64,000 nucleotides of DNA, from the NCBI GenBank assembly GCA_043807765.1, contig JAZDFQ010000062.1, positions 43,323 to 107,322 of the forward strand, written 5' to 3'. Below the pieces are notes generated by a model. It made no database searches and was not told the DNA's origin. It saw only the letters and a list, made by a program, of their open reading frames with translations. This document shows positions 43,901 to 53,400 of the stretch, piece after piece; position 1 is the stretch's first letter; every line of letters begins with the position of its first letter. Source of the DNA: Stygiobacter sp043807765 (lineage in GTDB: Bacteria; Bacteroidota; Ignavibacteria; Ignavibacteriales; Melioribacteraceae). A program made the translations under genes and the position numbers.

Positions 43901-45766
43901 GTGTAGTCCCTTCCCTTCTGCCTTGCAAAATTCTGCTTTAGTAGCTGTAGACCAGTTCTGCAGCGTAAGCGATGTCTGATCATCTTCAACAAATACATAA
44001 AAGCCGATTTTACTTTGGGTAACTTTTTCGGCTTCGTTTAAGGTTTCTTCAAGAAAATCATCCAAAGTATGCGCGGCTGCAAATTTCATTAAGTGCAAGC
44101 GAGATGAGTTTATTAGTTCATTCCGCTTTCGTTCCGTTATATCCCGCTCAATACCGGATAAGCCGATAATTTTTCCATCAGAATCATAGATGGGGGAAAT
44201 TGTAAGAGATACATTTATTGATGTTCCGTTTTTCTTTTGGCGCACCGTTTCAAAATGTTTTTTATGATCGCCAAGTTTTATATGCTCGTAAATTACATTC
44301 ATTTCATCTTGAAACTGAGGCGGAATAAGAACAGAAACCGGCTGTTCTAAAATTTCATGTTGAGTATAACCGTAAAGTATCTCTGCTCCTTTATTCCAAC
44401 TAGTAATAATGCCTTCCAAAGTTTTACCGATAATAGCATCGTCTGAATATTCAACAATGGCTGCTAGTTGAGCTATTCGTTGTTCCGCTTGCTGCCTTTC
44501 TTCAATTTCAAGTGATAGGTCTTCAATAATATTTAATGTTGCGTTTCTGGCATTCTTTAATTCTATATTCTTGGAACTCAACTCCTCGTTTATAGTTTTT
44601 TGTTCATAAATAAGTTTAACAATTTTTTCTTCAGATAGTTTGCGTTCGGTAATATCGGTAAAGGTTACAATTACTTGCATTAATTTATTATCATCGCTAA
44701 AAACAGGATCTGCATTGATTAATACCCACACATCATTTTCTTTGTTTGATCGATGCACTCTAACAACAAGGTTTCTTAAAGGTTGCTGCGTGGTTAGAAT
44801 GCGATTAACCGGGTATTCTTCAATAGGCATTAGTTTTCCATCTTCACGGGAATAATGCCAATCCGGATCAATTGCTTTCTTTCCCAAAAGTTGATCTTCA
44901 GAAAGTCCAAGCAGTTTTTCTGCCGTTGGATTACATATTAATATTTGTGTATCGGAATTATGAACAACAACCGCTACCTGAATTTTCTCAATTAATGTTC
45001 TGAATTTATTTTCACTCGTAAGTAGAGAATTATTTTTTTCTTCAATAAGTCGCATTGTATTATTAAATACTTGGGTTACAGTTCCAACTTCGTTATCGGT
45101 GATAATGGGAATCGGTGAATTTAATTGCTGCAGACCAAATTGCTTTGCGCCTGCAAGTAATAATTTCAGTTGTTTAAGCACCCCGCGGGAAAGCAAGATG
45201 GCGAACAATGTGCCGATTAGGATTGCAGCTAATGTATATAATAAGCCTGTTCGATTAACGTATTCAATATGTAAACGATTTTCAGCGAGGTTCTCAGCAA
45301 CACGTGCCCAGCCCAAGAAGGTATTATTCACAATTACCGGTAAGGCGGTTTCAATGTACTCCTCCGTAGAAAAAAGCTGAGTTAATTTGTGAGGTCCGCG
45401 AAGCAAAGCAATGCTTATAGAGTCTTGTAAATACAACCCAATTTTGCTTTTTTCTGTATGGCTTAAAATAAGTCCATCTTTATTAACGATCATTGCGTAA
45501 CTAATAGAACTGCTCTTGGCAAATGTTTCCAGCACTTCTTGTAACCCAACAAGGTCATTCGTCCTCAAATATTCTTCGCTGCTAGCAGCAAGTATTGTGG
45601 TTTGAAACAACGCTTCGCTATTTGCTTTTTCAAGCAGAAATTCTTTCTGACGTTGAGTAAGATCATATACAAATATTGTCATCAATAATAAATGAACAAA
45701 GGCAACGCCAAGTATAAGCTGGCGCCTTATTGATTTACCAAGAATCAATTTGAATAATTTCGTCAT
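37931..45766 (-). CDS. Giant multi-PAS/GAF sensor histidine kinase (2611 aa)
   Basis: Layout: transmembrane helix 1 (~14-32), an extracytoplasmic region, transmembrane helix 2 (~175-195), a HAMP-like segment, then about twelve PAS-PAC modules, counted by their DITERK-type ends, and three GAF-like domains (e.g. LHLMKFAAAHTLDDFLEETL, LHFLESMDKVNLALHGTNN, ISNCNQALLRMNDEHDLLNEI). The kinase core is at the C-terminus: FISTISHEFRTPLTSVF with the phospho-His, LSNLLSNALKYSPNGG N-box, DEGIGIPPEEKG and GTGLGLAIVERAV. All catalytic motifs are intact. The stop overlaps nothing, but the start overlaps the stop of the PhnD-like gene by one base (TAATG). It is therefore coupled to an extracytoplasmic binding protein that may deliver the ligand, and probably signals to the LytTR regulator downstream. 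Such long PAS arrays are rare. Confidence 0.92.
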   Translation of the reverse strand: MTKLFKLILGKSIRRQLILGVAFVHLLLMTIFVYDLTQRQKEFLLEKANSEALFQTTILAASSEEYLRTNDLVGLQEVLETFAKSSSISYAMIVNKDGLILSHTEKSKIGLYLQDSISIALLRGPHKLTQLFSTEEYIETALPVIVNNTFLGWARVAENLAENRLHIEYVNRTGLLYTLAAILIGTLFAILLSRGVLKQLKLLLAGAKQFGLQQLNSPIPIITDNEVGTVTQVFNNTMRLIEEKNNSLLTSENKFRTLIEKIQVAVVVHNSDTQILICNPTAEKLLGLSEDQLLGKKAIDPDWHYSREDGKLMPIEEYPVNRILTTQQPLRNLVVRVHRSNKENDVWVLINADPVFSDDNKLMQVIVTFTDITERKLSEEKIVKLIYEQKTINEELSSKNIELKNARNATLNIIEDLSLEIEERQQAEQRIAQLAAIVEYSDDAIIGKTLEGIITSWNKGAEILYGYTQHEILEQPVSVLIPPQFQDEMNVIYEHIKLGDHKKHFETVRQKKNGTSINVSLTISPIYDSDGKIIGLSGIERDITERKRNELINSSRLHLMKFAAAHTLDDFLEETLNEAEKVTQSKIGFYVFVEDDQTSLTLQNWSTATKAEFCKAEGKGLHYDISEAGVWVDSIVQRRPVIHNDYISLPHKKGLPEGHAELIRELVVPVFRGDKIKAAVAVGNKLNNYNEIDVEALSLLADLSWEIIERKRAEEALSDSETRLRVMFENSRDAIGVSKKGIHVYANPAYLKLFGYDNHKELVGTSILDCIAPSHHQQIIENVKKRSAGEEVPLFYETRGIRRDGSEFDFEINASSYELKGELYTLANIRDITERKQAEKERRTHLHFLESMDKVNLALHGTNNLEQMMKDVLDTTLLVLDCDRVFLMYPCDPEAPSWSVPMERNKPEYPGVMELGLTIPMDTDVAETLRILLNSETPVKFGPGTNYPLPADVSERFGFKCFMSMAIHPKTGKPWQFGIHQCSYARIWTKEEERLLQEIGRRLADGLTSLITYNDLCMSQAENLAIVNAVPDLLFRVNEAGIITDFRKPANMNLYLQPEQFLGRTVKDTMPPNVSEPATIAIEKALSTNEIELFEYDLRINEQQMFFEGRVVAITYDEVLIVVRDVTERKQAEEALYKERNLLRTVIDNLPDGIWTKDLNCRITLANRANVIMSGFESEKDVLGKDDSELFPEEVAEKFIMDDRSVIETGKPVIDREEYVCDGKGEKHFLLTTKLPFLDEKGRMIGLIGISRDITERKLAEDSLRESERRLSHAQRIANIGYWERDFVSNRMALAEESCRIFGLPLENVLQELDDWHQQWLKLIYKEDQEKTAKALKDALLNDIPYNLDYRIVRPDGEIRYIHSEAFIRRSTSGEAISMLGMMQDITVRKQAEESLRESERRFKELANLLPQPVFEAGSTGTITFANEAALSTFGYSTEDLLNGVNILDTVSEQDRMAVTNDMQRILNGLKLNRTEINLLRKNGSVFPTLSFTSGIDKDGTVVGIRGIIIDLTELKIAEQKIRENEQQLRTLINSTPDIICFKDGQGRWLEANDSDLELFSLKSVNYRGKKDSELAEFTEPIYRQAFLTCETTDEKAWLSGGITQGEETIPKADGTFKVFDVIKVPIFAADGTRKGLVVLGRDITERKLAENMLHRLNRELRAISNCNQALLRMNDEHDLLNEICRIICDEAGYSLAWVGFAENDEDKTITPVAWAGCDGDFVTNLKLCWSEETEQGSGPAGIAIRTGEIYCVHDLTLAPQKTRLREMVLSKGYRSCIALPLKDETLSVFGVLIIYSSEANIITQDEIRLLDELANDLAFGIISLRNKAERIKAEDALRSSEERFSSAFRLSPIAIAIFNAASGKFVDVNETFLLATGYSRDEVIGHTTTELNLFADSDDRDIVLNVLREKGFLENYEFRTKTKSGEIGYGLSSASVIYIGGEPHFLSLILDITERKQAEKRLAMLDFALESVSDSAILSDRQGSVLYVNRAACCMLGYDLGELTKLSIFDFVTDLYAENWDDHWQSIVNSGGSMLFKTNNITKDGQSIPVEVAISLFQFEGDTYNLALVRNISERLRVEEEIRKLSHAVQQSPVSVIITNTSGEIEYVNPKFIETTGYTLDEVRGKNPRILKSGETGKEQYQELWQSISLGKEWNGEFHNKKKNGEFFWEAASISPIRNENGIITHYIAIKADITEQKLTEKKLIESEEKYRKLTETAGDSVVSIDSKGIIVSWNKAAENTFGYFSGEAIGREMQIILSPEYISPHKTALKELAAGREPKVVGKTITGMAKRKDEKIIPIELSLSSWEANNSIYYSAFIRDISERLKAEKELESYRSHLEELVKARTIELNKANESLNRKIEKDKEIEMMLQQSLNKEKELNEMKSRFISTISHEFRTPLTSVFSSAELIQVYGSRWSDEKKDTLLERIKNSVKYLTRLLDDVLTISRTETGKISFQPAHVELKQFAAECIEDAKSLMNQQHKLKFTYKTKQTEFYLDPKLMRFILSNLLSNALKYSPNGGTVELKICVNKRNLIIEVSDEGIGIPPEEKGMIFQPFYRTKNIETIAGTGLGLAIVERAVALHNGNIVVHSELNKGTTFVITIPKVKLLE

Positions 45767-46704
45767 TACTTGTTTTCTCCAAGAACCGGCAGCGACCCGA
45801 AGAGATTTTCATACTTTTGCAAAAAAGAACTAACGCGCAAAACATATTCTTGCTGTGTTATTGCTGCAAAACTAGAAAGATTAATTCGCTTCAGAATTTC
45901 CCTGCCTTCTAAATTTTTGTGCATCCTAAAAATGATATCGGAAAAGATTGCTAAATGGTTTATACGCACATCATCACGTACAACCAAGCCGTTGTTAATA
46001 AGCGGTTCTGTCTGCCATTTAATTGTTAATGCTTTAGCCACTTGAGGATGCTCTTCAATAAAAGACTCCCACGGCGGAGGCCAAGAGCAGCCTGCTTTTG
46101 TTTGCCCAAGGTAAACATTCATAATAGAGGATTCCTGTGAACCTACATAGCGGCAATTAGCTTCTCTTTCAACATCCAATCCGTTGGTTTTTAGAAAATA
46201 TTTCGGCATCATAGCAGCGGCAAGCGCTGTTGCAGATGGAAAACTAATTGCAGCACCTTTCAAATCCCGTATGGAATTAATGCGGCTGTCTTTTCTTACC
46301 ACAATTATTCCGCGAAACCTATCATCATCACCCATCTTTCCGAAAATGGTATAACCAATTTTAACAGCTTGATAACTCTGATACGGATTTGGTAACGCAA
46401 AATGGAATTTTCGGTTTTTCAGTTTCTCTTCGAAATGAGCGTAGTCGTTTGAAGCTTCGAGACGAATGGAGAACTCATTTGTTCTTTTATTAATATAATT
46501 AACGAGAGGTTGATAAACCTCAAAAAAGCGGCGGGAGTTATGTAACGGATGTACGGCAAAAATATATTCAACCGAATTGTTTTCTGTATAAGATTTTTTA
46601 CCGTAAGAAGGAGAGTATTCATGTTTTTCTTGTTTGGTACAACTTATACTAATCGCGATAGCAAACGTGATAGTAAACTTCAAAACAAAAGATAAATATT
46701 TCAT
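45766..46704 (-). CDS. PhnD/TroA-like periplasmic binding lipoprotein
   Basis: 312 aa. The N-terminus MKYLSFVLKFTITFAIAISISC ends in a Cys at 22, a plausible lipobox (ISIS-C), so it is probably a lipoprotein. The body is a PhnD-family phosphonate/phosphite-type binding fold: FAVHPLHNSRRFFEVYQPLVNYINKRTN, FHFALPNPYQSYQAVKIGYT, GIIVVRKDSRINSIRDLKGAAISFPSATALAA. There is no ABC permease or ATPase gene nearby; instead it lies directly before (and overlaps by one base) a giant sensor kinase. The inferred role is to sense a small oxyanion-like ligand in the periplasm and present it to the kinase's extracytoplasmic part. The ligand class is a family-level guess. Confidence 0.78.
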   Translation of the reverse strand: MKYLSFVLKFTITFAIAISISCTKQEKHEYSPSYGKKSYTENNSVEYIFAVHPLHNSRRFFEVYQPLVNYINKRTNEFSIRLEASNDYAHFEEKLKNRKFHFALPNPYQSYQAVKIGYTIFGKMGDDDRFRGIIVVRKDSRINSIRDLKGAAISFPSATALAAAMMPKYFLKTNGLDVEREANCRYVGSQESSIMNVYLGQTKAGCSWPPPWESFIEEHPQVAKALTIKWQTEPLINNGLVVRDDVRINHLAIFSDIIFRMHKNLEGREILKRINLSSFAAITQQEYVLRVSSFLQKYENLFGSLPVLGENK

Positions 46705-46784
46705 GTGCTTATTCCGTTACTTTGTAATCCGTACACTAGTTACAACACTCATATTGGTTAACAAGGTGATCAGTTTAACACAGC

Positions 46785-48575
46785 CTATGCATCATACTTT
46801 TTTGGTTTACCTTCTTTCTCAAGCAGCATATTTACTTCTTTTTTCAACACAATCATTTTATCTTCTCTTCCAAGCATAAGTTTATTGAAGCGGTTGATTT
46901 CGTTCAATTGTTCTTTCAGTTCTGTTTCCACACGTTTGCGTTCGGTAATATCGCGTGATAAAGCCAGATTGTATCCTTTGCCTTCATACTCAAAGTAATT
47001 AGTGTTAATCTCAACCGGGAAGATATGTCCATTTTTAGCTCGGTGCCGACTTTCGAAGGTTAGTGAACGTTGAATTTGAAGTTCTTTCCAATGGCTTGTC
47101 CACCGGCTCAATGGAAAATCGGGGTCAATATCGGGTACACTCAATTTAAGCATTTCATCACATGTGTATCCCAATTTGCGGCAGGCATCGTCGTTTACAT
47201 AGTGGAAGCGGGCGTCTTCATCAATTAAGAATGCAGTCTCTTGCACATGGTTTAAAGCAAAGTTGACCAATATAAACTGCTGTTCGGTACGCCTGCGCTC
47301 GGTTAAATCTTGAGCTAACACTACAACACCAATAATTTCATCCCCTTTTGTTCTGATAGGACTATGTGATACCTGGAAATACTTCCGCGAGAGTAGTTCT
47401 TCACCGGAGTATGCTTCTTCCACAAGAGGCTCTCCAGCAAGCGCTCTGTCGAGGTTGCGTTTTGCGTTCTCCCGATCTTCAGGTACGGTCATGTAATCCA
47501 ACATACTGGAATTGTTTTCAATCTCAGCACCATAGATTGATTTCATTACATCAGCATGACTTTTGTTGAAACTAGTGTAACAGTATTGTTTATCTATTGA
47601 AAAAATGAATGCATTAACACTGTTAATAATGCCATGTAAAGTGGAATACTGTTCCCTAAGTTTGTTTTCAGCCTCCACTCTTTTTTTTAATTGTTTTTTC
47701 AATGTAAACATCCATACAGCCCCGGTTAGCAACAAAATCATTAAAACTACTACCGCAACATCGTAAATCATTTTTTTGATCTGCTCTTGTGTATGAAACA
47801 CAACTTCGGTTGGTTCCCATTTTTCAATAATTTTCCTATAAGTGCCGTCAGCTTTAATAATACGCAGTGCAGTATTGATTTCATTAAGCAGTTCCGTATT
47901 ACCTTTTTTTACAGCATACGAAGAATAAGAGGATTCGATAGGTTCACCAATCACCTTAATGTTCCGTAAATTATTCTTGGCTATGACGTAAGAGCCTACA
48001 AGGTAATCTACTATAACAGCATCAATTGAACCCTCATTCAGCCGTTTAAATCCCTCAAGAAAATTAGGAATGATTGTAATTAGAATTTGCGGGTCTCTTT
48101 CTAATAGTTGTCTCGGCAATCCTCCTTTTTCAACTCCCACCCGTAAACCGCGAAGATTTGAAATATCCGATATACCAACTCTATCATTATGAACAAAGAT
48201 GGAAAAATGCGATTCAAGTAACGGATCGGAAAAATCATATATTTTTTTGCGCTCCTCAGTCACGTTTATCTGCATTAAAACATCCGCTTCCCCTTGTGCA
48301 ACAAGAGTTTGTGCTTCATGCCAGTCCATAGCTTTAACTTCAATAGTACGCGGGATATGAACAGATAGAGCTCGTGTTATATCAACAACAACTCCGGTAG
48401 GAGTAGTATTTTCCATGTAGATTACCGGAGCTATATTTTTGTTACCAAGAAAGAGAATTCTATTATCGATAGAAGATTGAGCAAAAGAATTGGTAATAGT
48501 AAGTAGATTGATAAGGATACCGGCAAAGATTAGAGGGAGTAATTTCTGCTTTTCAATAATATTCATAACAACCAT
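46785..48575 (-). CDS. SBP_bac_3-type binding domain fused to transmembrane helix and two PAS domains, no kinase
   Basis: 596 aa. Signal peptide ~1-32; amino-acid-binding-type (SBP_bac_3) domain ~38-262 (VVVDITRALSVHI, AMDWHEAQTLVAQGEADVLMQIN, RGLRVGVEKGGLPRQLLE, GTYRKIIEKW); a transmembrane helix at ~268-290 (VAVVVLMILLLTGAVWMF); two PAS-PAC modules ending in DLTERRR and DITERKR; then a coiled tail ending NMLLEKEGKPKKYDA. Proteins of this type usually continue into a HisKA/HATPase kinase, but this one stops. Output may therefore go through the partner giant kinase downstream in the same run, or through another protein. The PhnD-like gene starts 81 bp downstream. Confidence 0.8.
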   Translation of the reverse strand: MVVMNIIEKQKLLPLIFAGILINLLTITNSFAQSSIDNRILFLGNKNIAPVIYMENTTPTGVVVDITRALSVHIPRTIEVKAMDWHEAQTLVAQGEADVLMQINVTEERKKIYDFSDPLLESHFSIFVHNDRVGISDISNLRGLRVGVEKGGLPRQLLERDPQILITIIPNFLEGFKRLNEGSIDAVIVDYLVGSYVIAKNNLRNIKVIGEPIESSYSSYAVKKGNTELLNEINTALRIIKADGTYRKIIEKWEPTEVVFHTQEQIKKMIYDVAVVVLMILLLTGAVWMFTLKKQLKKRVEAENKLREQYSTLHGIINSVNAFIFSIDKQYCYTSFNKSHADVMKSIYGAEIENNSSMLDYMTVPEDRENAKRNLDRALAGEPLVEEAYSGEELLSRKYFQVSHSPIRTKGDEIIGVVVLAQDLTERRRTEQQFILVNFALNHVQETAFLIDEDARFHYVNDDACRKLGYTCDEMLKLSVPDIDPDFPLSRWTSHWKELQIQRSLTFESRHRAKNGHIFPVEINTNYFEYEGKGYNLALSRDITERKRVETELKEQLNEINRFNKLMLGREDKMIVLKKEVNMLLEKEGKPKKYDA

Positions 48576-48607
48576 TGGTTTAATTTTTATTTGATAATAT
48601 GCATTTA

Positions 48608-50023
48608 TTATTTCTTACCCGCCAACATATCTTGTAAATTAAAAATAATCTGAGCACGCAAAAATAGAGCATTATCATTACGTGTCTTTAGCATATTTCC
48701 ATAGCTAGGTGTTTCGTAATAATTGCCTGGAATGAAGTATTCGCCAAGAAGAAGTCCACTCCAACAACGATTGTATTGATACTTCAAAAGTGCGGTAAAC
48801 AAGTGTCCCTTGAATTTGCCTCCGTTGCTGAAACCGGCAGTTCCATAAAAGCGGTTAGCATAAGCAAATAGTGCATTGTAGTTTGCTTGAATATGTATAG
48901 AGTTATTCGGCTCGAGCAGATAACCAAAGTTAATACGTTGTAGATTACTTCTTTCACCCGGTCTGTCTAGTTCGTTAGGAAAGAGTTCACTGTACTGAGC
49001 CCAGCGTCCCCAAAGTGGGTCGAACTGGTGATTGTCATGGCTTTCTGCATCATTGCCTGAGAGAACTGAATAGCCTAACCAGACTTGATTCTTTAGTAAG
49101 CCGGGGAAGCTGTAAGTAATGCGGCTATTTATTCCAAAGGCAGATAGACTGCTCCTTTGATTAGGAAACATTACTTCATTTATGCGGCTACCAAATTGAT
49201 AAGCCGGTTCCATTTGGTAAGAGATGCAGCTATCCCAGTCATAGCTGAAGCGGCTGCCTATAGTATAAATATCGCCGTTATCACCTTTAGGAAGTACAGC
49301 TTCATTATGCTTAAATATAAAGTAAGGTTCAATCAGCGTTCGTTCCAAAGCCTTACTGCAAAAGTTGATTATCACTCCGCGTTCGTTCTGTTCCATTGGT
49401 GATAGATTTTTACTAAAGATAGGGCGTAACCGGCTTTCTGAGCTGGAAGTTTGATCTACATAAATTAGGTCAATAACACTCTTCAACTCCTTCAAATCTA
49501 TTGTTGCGCGAATAGCATCGAAATAGCTAGTACGCGGTCCATCTAAAGGAGTGCCATCAAAAACCAACCAGCCATCTCCAAAGCTGATGTCCTGGCGGCC
49601 AACAATTAGTGCCACCGGTATGTTCTGAAACTTGAACTTGCCGTTGAAATTATCAAAGACAATCTCGGATTTGTCCCATTCCGCTTTGGAAGCCGGCTTC
49701 CAGTAATGTCTACCTTCCCAAGCAAAGCGTAGATTGAACTCGAACCATTGATTGGGGCTGATAGTATTCCATTCACGGAGACGCACCCGCTCAAAACTGA
49801 AACTATACCCCGGCGGGTCAACATTGGTCAAGGAAGGATTTACTATTTCTTCATGACGAAAGCGAATATCCAAGCCACATTTGAACCAATCTACAGAATT
49901 CATAATCCGGCCGTGACTGTCAGACAAGCCGTATTTATTCTGCGCCCGTACTGCTGTTAATCCAATTATTAGCAGAACTACCAACAGCACTGCTACATAA
50001 CTATTTCTGAATTTCATTTTCAT
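48608..50023 (-). CDS. Outer membrane porin, alginate-export-like
   Basis: 471 aa with a signal peptide (~1-27, ending VRAQ). The body alternates strands typical of an alginate_exp/porin-like barrel: VDWFKCGLDIRFRHEEIVNP, FSFERVRLREWNTISPNQWFEFNLRFAWEGRHYW, VALIVGRQDISFGDGWLVFDGTPLDGPRTSYFDAIRATIDL, ending near NALFLRAQIIFNL. The GRQD(I)xFGDG and FDG-DGPR segments are shared by alginate-export-domain porins. It lies 32 bp upstream of the SBP/PAS gene on the same strand, so it is likely the first gene of the run (porin, SBP-PAS, PhnD-like, giant kinase, LytTR). A role in letting the signal molecule or a polymer cross the outer membrane is inference. Confidence 0.68.
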   Translation of the reverse strand: MKMKFRNSYVAVLLVVLLIIGLTAVRAQNKYGLSDSHGRIMNSVDWFKCGLDIRFRHEEIVNPSLTNVDPPGYSFSFERVRLREWNTISPNQWFEFNLRFAWEGRHYWKPASKAEWDKSEIVFDNFNGKFKFQNIPVALIVGRQDISFGDGWLVFDGTPLDGPRTSYFDAIRATIDLKELKSVIDLIYVDQTSSSESRLRPIFSKNLSPMEQNERGVIINFCSKALERTLIEPYFIFKHNEAVLPKGDNGDIYTIGSRFSYDWDSCISYQMEPAYQFGSRINEVMFPNQRSSLSAFGINSRITYSFPGLLKNQVWLGYSVLSGNDAESHDNHQFDPLWGRWAQYSELFPNELDRPGERSNLQRINFGYLLEPNNSIHIQANYNALFAYANRFYGTAGFSNGGKFKGHLFTALLKYQYNRCWSGLLLGEYFIPGNYYETPSYGNMLKTRNDNALFLRAQIIFNLQDMLAGKK

Positions 50024-50489
50024 TGAAATTTAGTTATACACAAAAATAACTTATCTAAATTTAACCTCCGAAATATTATAACTATTGTTTTTGCGAACGA
50101 CTCGCCTCCGTTCGCCTAGGTGGACGCAGTCGGAGCGGGAGTAAAGCAAACATAAAACTATATTTTTGAAGCAAAAACCGCCAGACATATCTTATTTTAT
50201 TTACATATCGGCGCTCGGCTTTTTTTGCAATGCCTTCTTAGTTTAGAATTGTATTCTAATGCTTAATATCTCTGTGAAAAAGATCTATTCGGCGAGAGTG
50301 ACCAATCATCTGTAAAATATGATAACCGGAATAATAAGTTTTGGTTATGAAAAACAATTACAAGTGAAATACTTTGCCCCATTTAAAACAAAACATGCAT
50401 CTTGTACAACAAAATGCATGCTCTGAATCTATCTCAAACTGTTGTAGAAATCGTTGATTATGAATATCTATATCAACGATTTCAGTTTT
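50024..50489. other. Intergenic region, 466 bp, inverted repeat near 50.45 kb
   Basis: No gene found. Perfect 12-bp arms GAAATCGTTGAT and ATCAACGATTTC (50447-50458 and 50472-50483, 13-nt loop) lie 6 bp downstream of the stop codon of the 1842-aa gene. The T-run follows on the plus strand, so as a terminator it fits only in that direction; on the minus strand it is a stem with no U-tract. A CTCGCCTCCG...CGGAGCGGGAG imperfect stem lies near 50,100-50,141. Confidence 0.5.
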
Positions 50490-53400
50490 TTATTTCACCA
50501 GAATCATTTTGTTAGAGCTTACAAAATTATCCGCAGTGATTCTATAAATGTAAGTTCCGGTAGTAACTTTATTGCCGGTGTTATCATCGCCATCCCAATT
50601 TACAGAATAAGTACCAGAACTCATTTCATTGCTAACCAAAGTTTTCACTTCCCGTCCAAGAATATCAAACACTCTAAGGGAAACAAAAGAATTTTGTGTT
50701 AGCGAAAATGAAATAACCGTACTTGGATTAAATGGATTTGGATAGTTTTGAGCCAATTCAAATTTTGTAGGAACAACGAATTCTTGATTACTATTTGTTG
50801 AAGAACTTGTATTAAACTCACCGTTATAAGAGTAATCCGATGTTAAACCGGTTGTGGTTTTTGTTCTAACTCTCCAGTAATACTTCTGGTTTGGAGACAG
50901 GTTGTTTACTTTATAATTAGGCTGGTCTAAATTACTTACGAGCATGGCTGACGACATATCTTTATTCTTAGATACTTCTAAATCATAAACTAATGTTGAC
51001 GTACTTTGGGCTGGTATAATCCATGAAAGATTGGCGGCGGTTGCATTAATTGTAGCTCCTACAATAGGATTTACGGGAAGAGCAACAACAGGTGCGTTGC
51101 CCGGGGAAACGGTAAACTGACCTACAGTTGAGAAATTTGAAACGGCATTTTTATCGGAAGTTAATCTGCTTCTAACTTGCCAATAGTAAGTTACGCCCTT
51201 CGATAATCCACTCAATGAATAGCTATTTGTTGTTAACCAACTACTGCTTCCACCCTTAGGCGATGTAGTATTTAACAATACACCTAAGCTTAAGGTTGGA
51301 TCTGAAGAATGAATTACTTCATATTCAAGTTGACTGGCAGTGTTTGCCAGCCAGCTAACAACAAAATTCTGAGCTTCCACAACCAAACCGGAAGCTGGAG
51401 TATCCAGCTTAGGAATTATAGCTGTAGGGTAAGAATAACTTGCTGCGCTTGAATGAACTGTAAAAGATTCATAACCTGACCATGTGGTTGAGCCGCTGAT
51501 TCTTACTCTCCACCAATATCTGGAACCGGCTGATAAGGCAGAAGTTGTGTAGTAATAGTTTGGAACATTAGTTAAACTAATTTCGGGAGATGGAAATGAA
51601 TTGCTTGAATTATCAACTTGCAAATCAAACATTACCCCCGGAATATATAATCCCAGATACCAGTACAAAGTTGGAGTTAGTGAATAAACATAAGTGTTGT
51701 AAGCGGGATATATTTTGTAAATAGGTATTGCGGATACACTTGAATAAAATACTACAAAACTTCCTTCGGCACTAGTAGTATAGGAAGCAAAATTAGAACT
51801 GGAAGAAGCATCAATTACATAGTAATAATTGCTGCCGATTGTTAAATCGCTAAGTGTAAAATAATTGTATGTTGTAAACGTTGTAGTATTCGAATATACA
51901 CCTGAACTTGTCCCATATCTAATTCTGTAATAAACTGTGCCGTTGTATAGATAGTTATTTAGATACCAATAAATTGTCGGCGATGAAGTATAAACAGTTG
52001 CTAAGTTTATCGGATAAGAAGGAATTGCCGTTGGCGGACCAGAAATAGTAAAACTACCGGCTGAAGAAATACTAACTAAAATTCCCGAAGTGTTATAGGA
52101 TTTTACTCTCCAATAATATGTACCGGGTGTTAAGATCGATGAATCGTACGTATATCCAAAATAGTTTGATGATGATTGTGCCGTTGGGAACCCGGGAATT
52201 TGAGAAGAGAAATTGGCATCATTATCTAATTCTACACTATACTGAAGCCCCACAACTGGTAATGTCCATACAAAATTAATCATGCTACCAATTATTGCAG
52301 ATGCTTGAGCCGGGCTAACCAAATACGGGGTTGTGGCATATATAGTTGTAAATATACCTTTTGAAGAACTAACAACCGGTCCCGGTAATGTTGCTGTAAT
52401 TCTCCAATAATAAACTGTAGAATTACTTAGTGAATTCATATCCGGCAATTGATACGGAGAAGTTACAGTTACCGGACCATAATTTACATTTGTGAATAAA
52501 GAATCTGTGGCGATTGTTAGAGAATAAACGGGTACGCCGCTTCCAGAGCCTGACCACGAAAACAAAGGAGCTATTGATATGCCGATTGAATTATTTGACG
52601 GATTTATTAAAGTAATCACTATTGGATTAACAACTCCACCACTAGTTGTGATTGTTGCACTTATACCATTTAAGGTTCCGTCATTAGCAGTTACTGTTGT
52701 TGCTGTTCCACCAATTGTATGCGTGGTAAATGTAACAGTTGCTATTCCCGATGCGTTGGTTACACTCGTTACACTTGAGAAAGAACCATTAGCATCAGAC
52801 TTTGTCCAAGTCACTGTTAGTCCGGCTGTTGAAACCGGATTATTATTTACGTCTGCAAGTTGTGCAGTTATTGTAACGCTGCTTCCCGCACCCGGAGTGT
52901 AGTTACTTGATGTTACAATATATTTTGTAGCAACACCGGAAGTTGTAGTAATTGTGTTGCTTGTTCCATTTAAAGTACCGTCGTTTGCTGTTACTGTCGA
53001 AGCTGTTCCAGTAACAATATGCGTTGTAAATGTAACAGTTGCTATTCCGGATGCATTTGTTAAACTACTCGCACTTGAGAAAGAACCATTTGCATCAGAC
53101 TTTGTCCAGGTTACTGTCAGTCCGGCTGTTGAAACCGGATTATTATTTGCATCTGCTAGTTGTGCTGTTATTGTAACGCTGCTTCCGGCACCCGGAGTGT
53201 AATCACTAGATATTACAATGTATTTTGTTGCTGCACCGGTAATAGTTGTTATAACCGGACTTGTACCGTTTACAATTCCATCATTTCCAGTTACAGTTGT
53301 GTTTGTTCCAGCTAAAGTATGCGTAGTAAATGTAATAGTTGCGATTCCTGAAGCGTTAGTAACACTACTCGCACTTGAAAAAGAACCATTGACATTGGAC

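Noticed and set aside
50447..50483. Terminator of the 1842-aa gene
   Set aside because: The stem is perfect, but on the gene's own strand no T-tract follows it; reported only as an inverted repeat.
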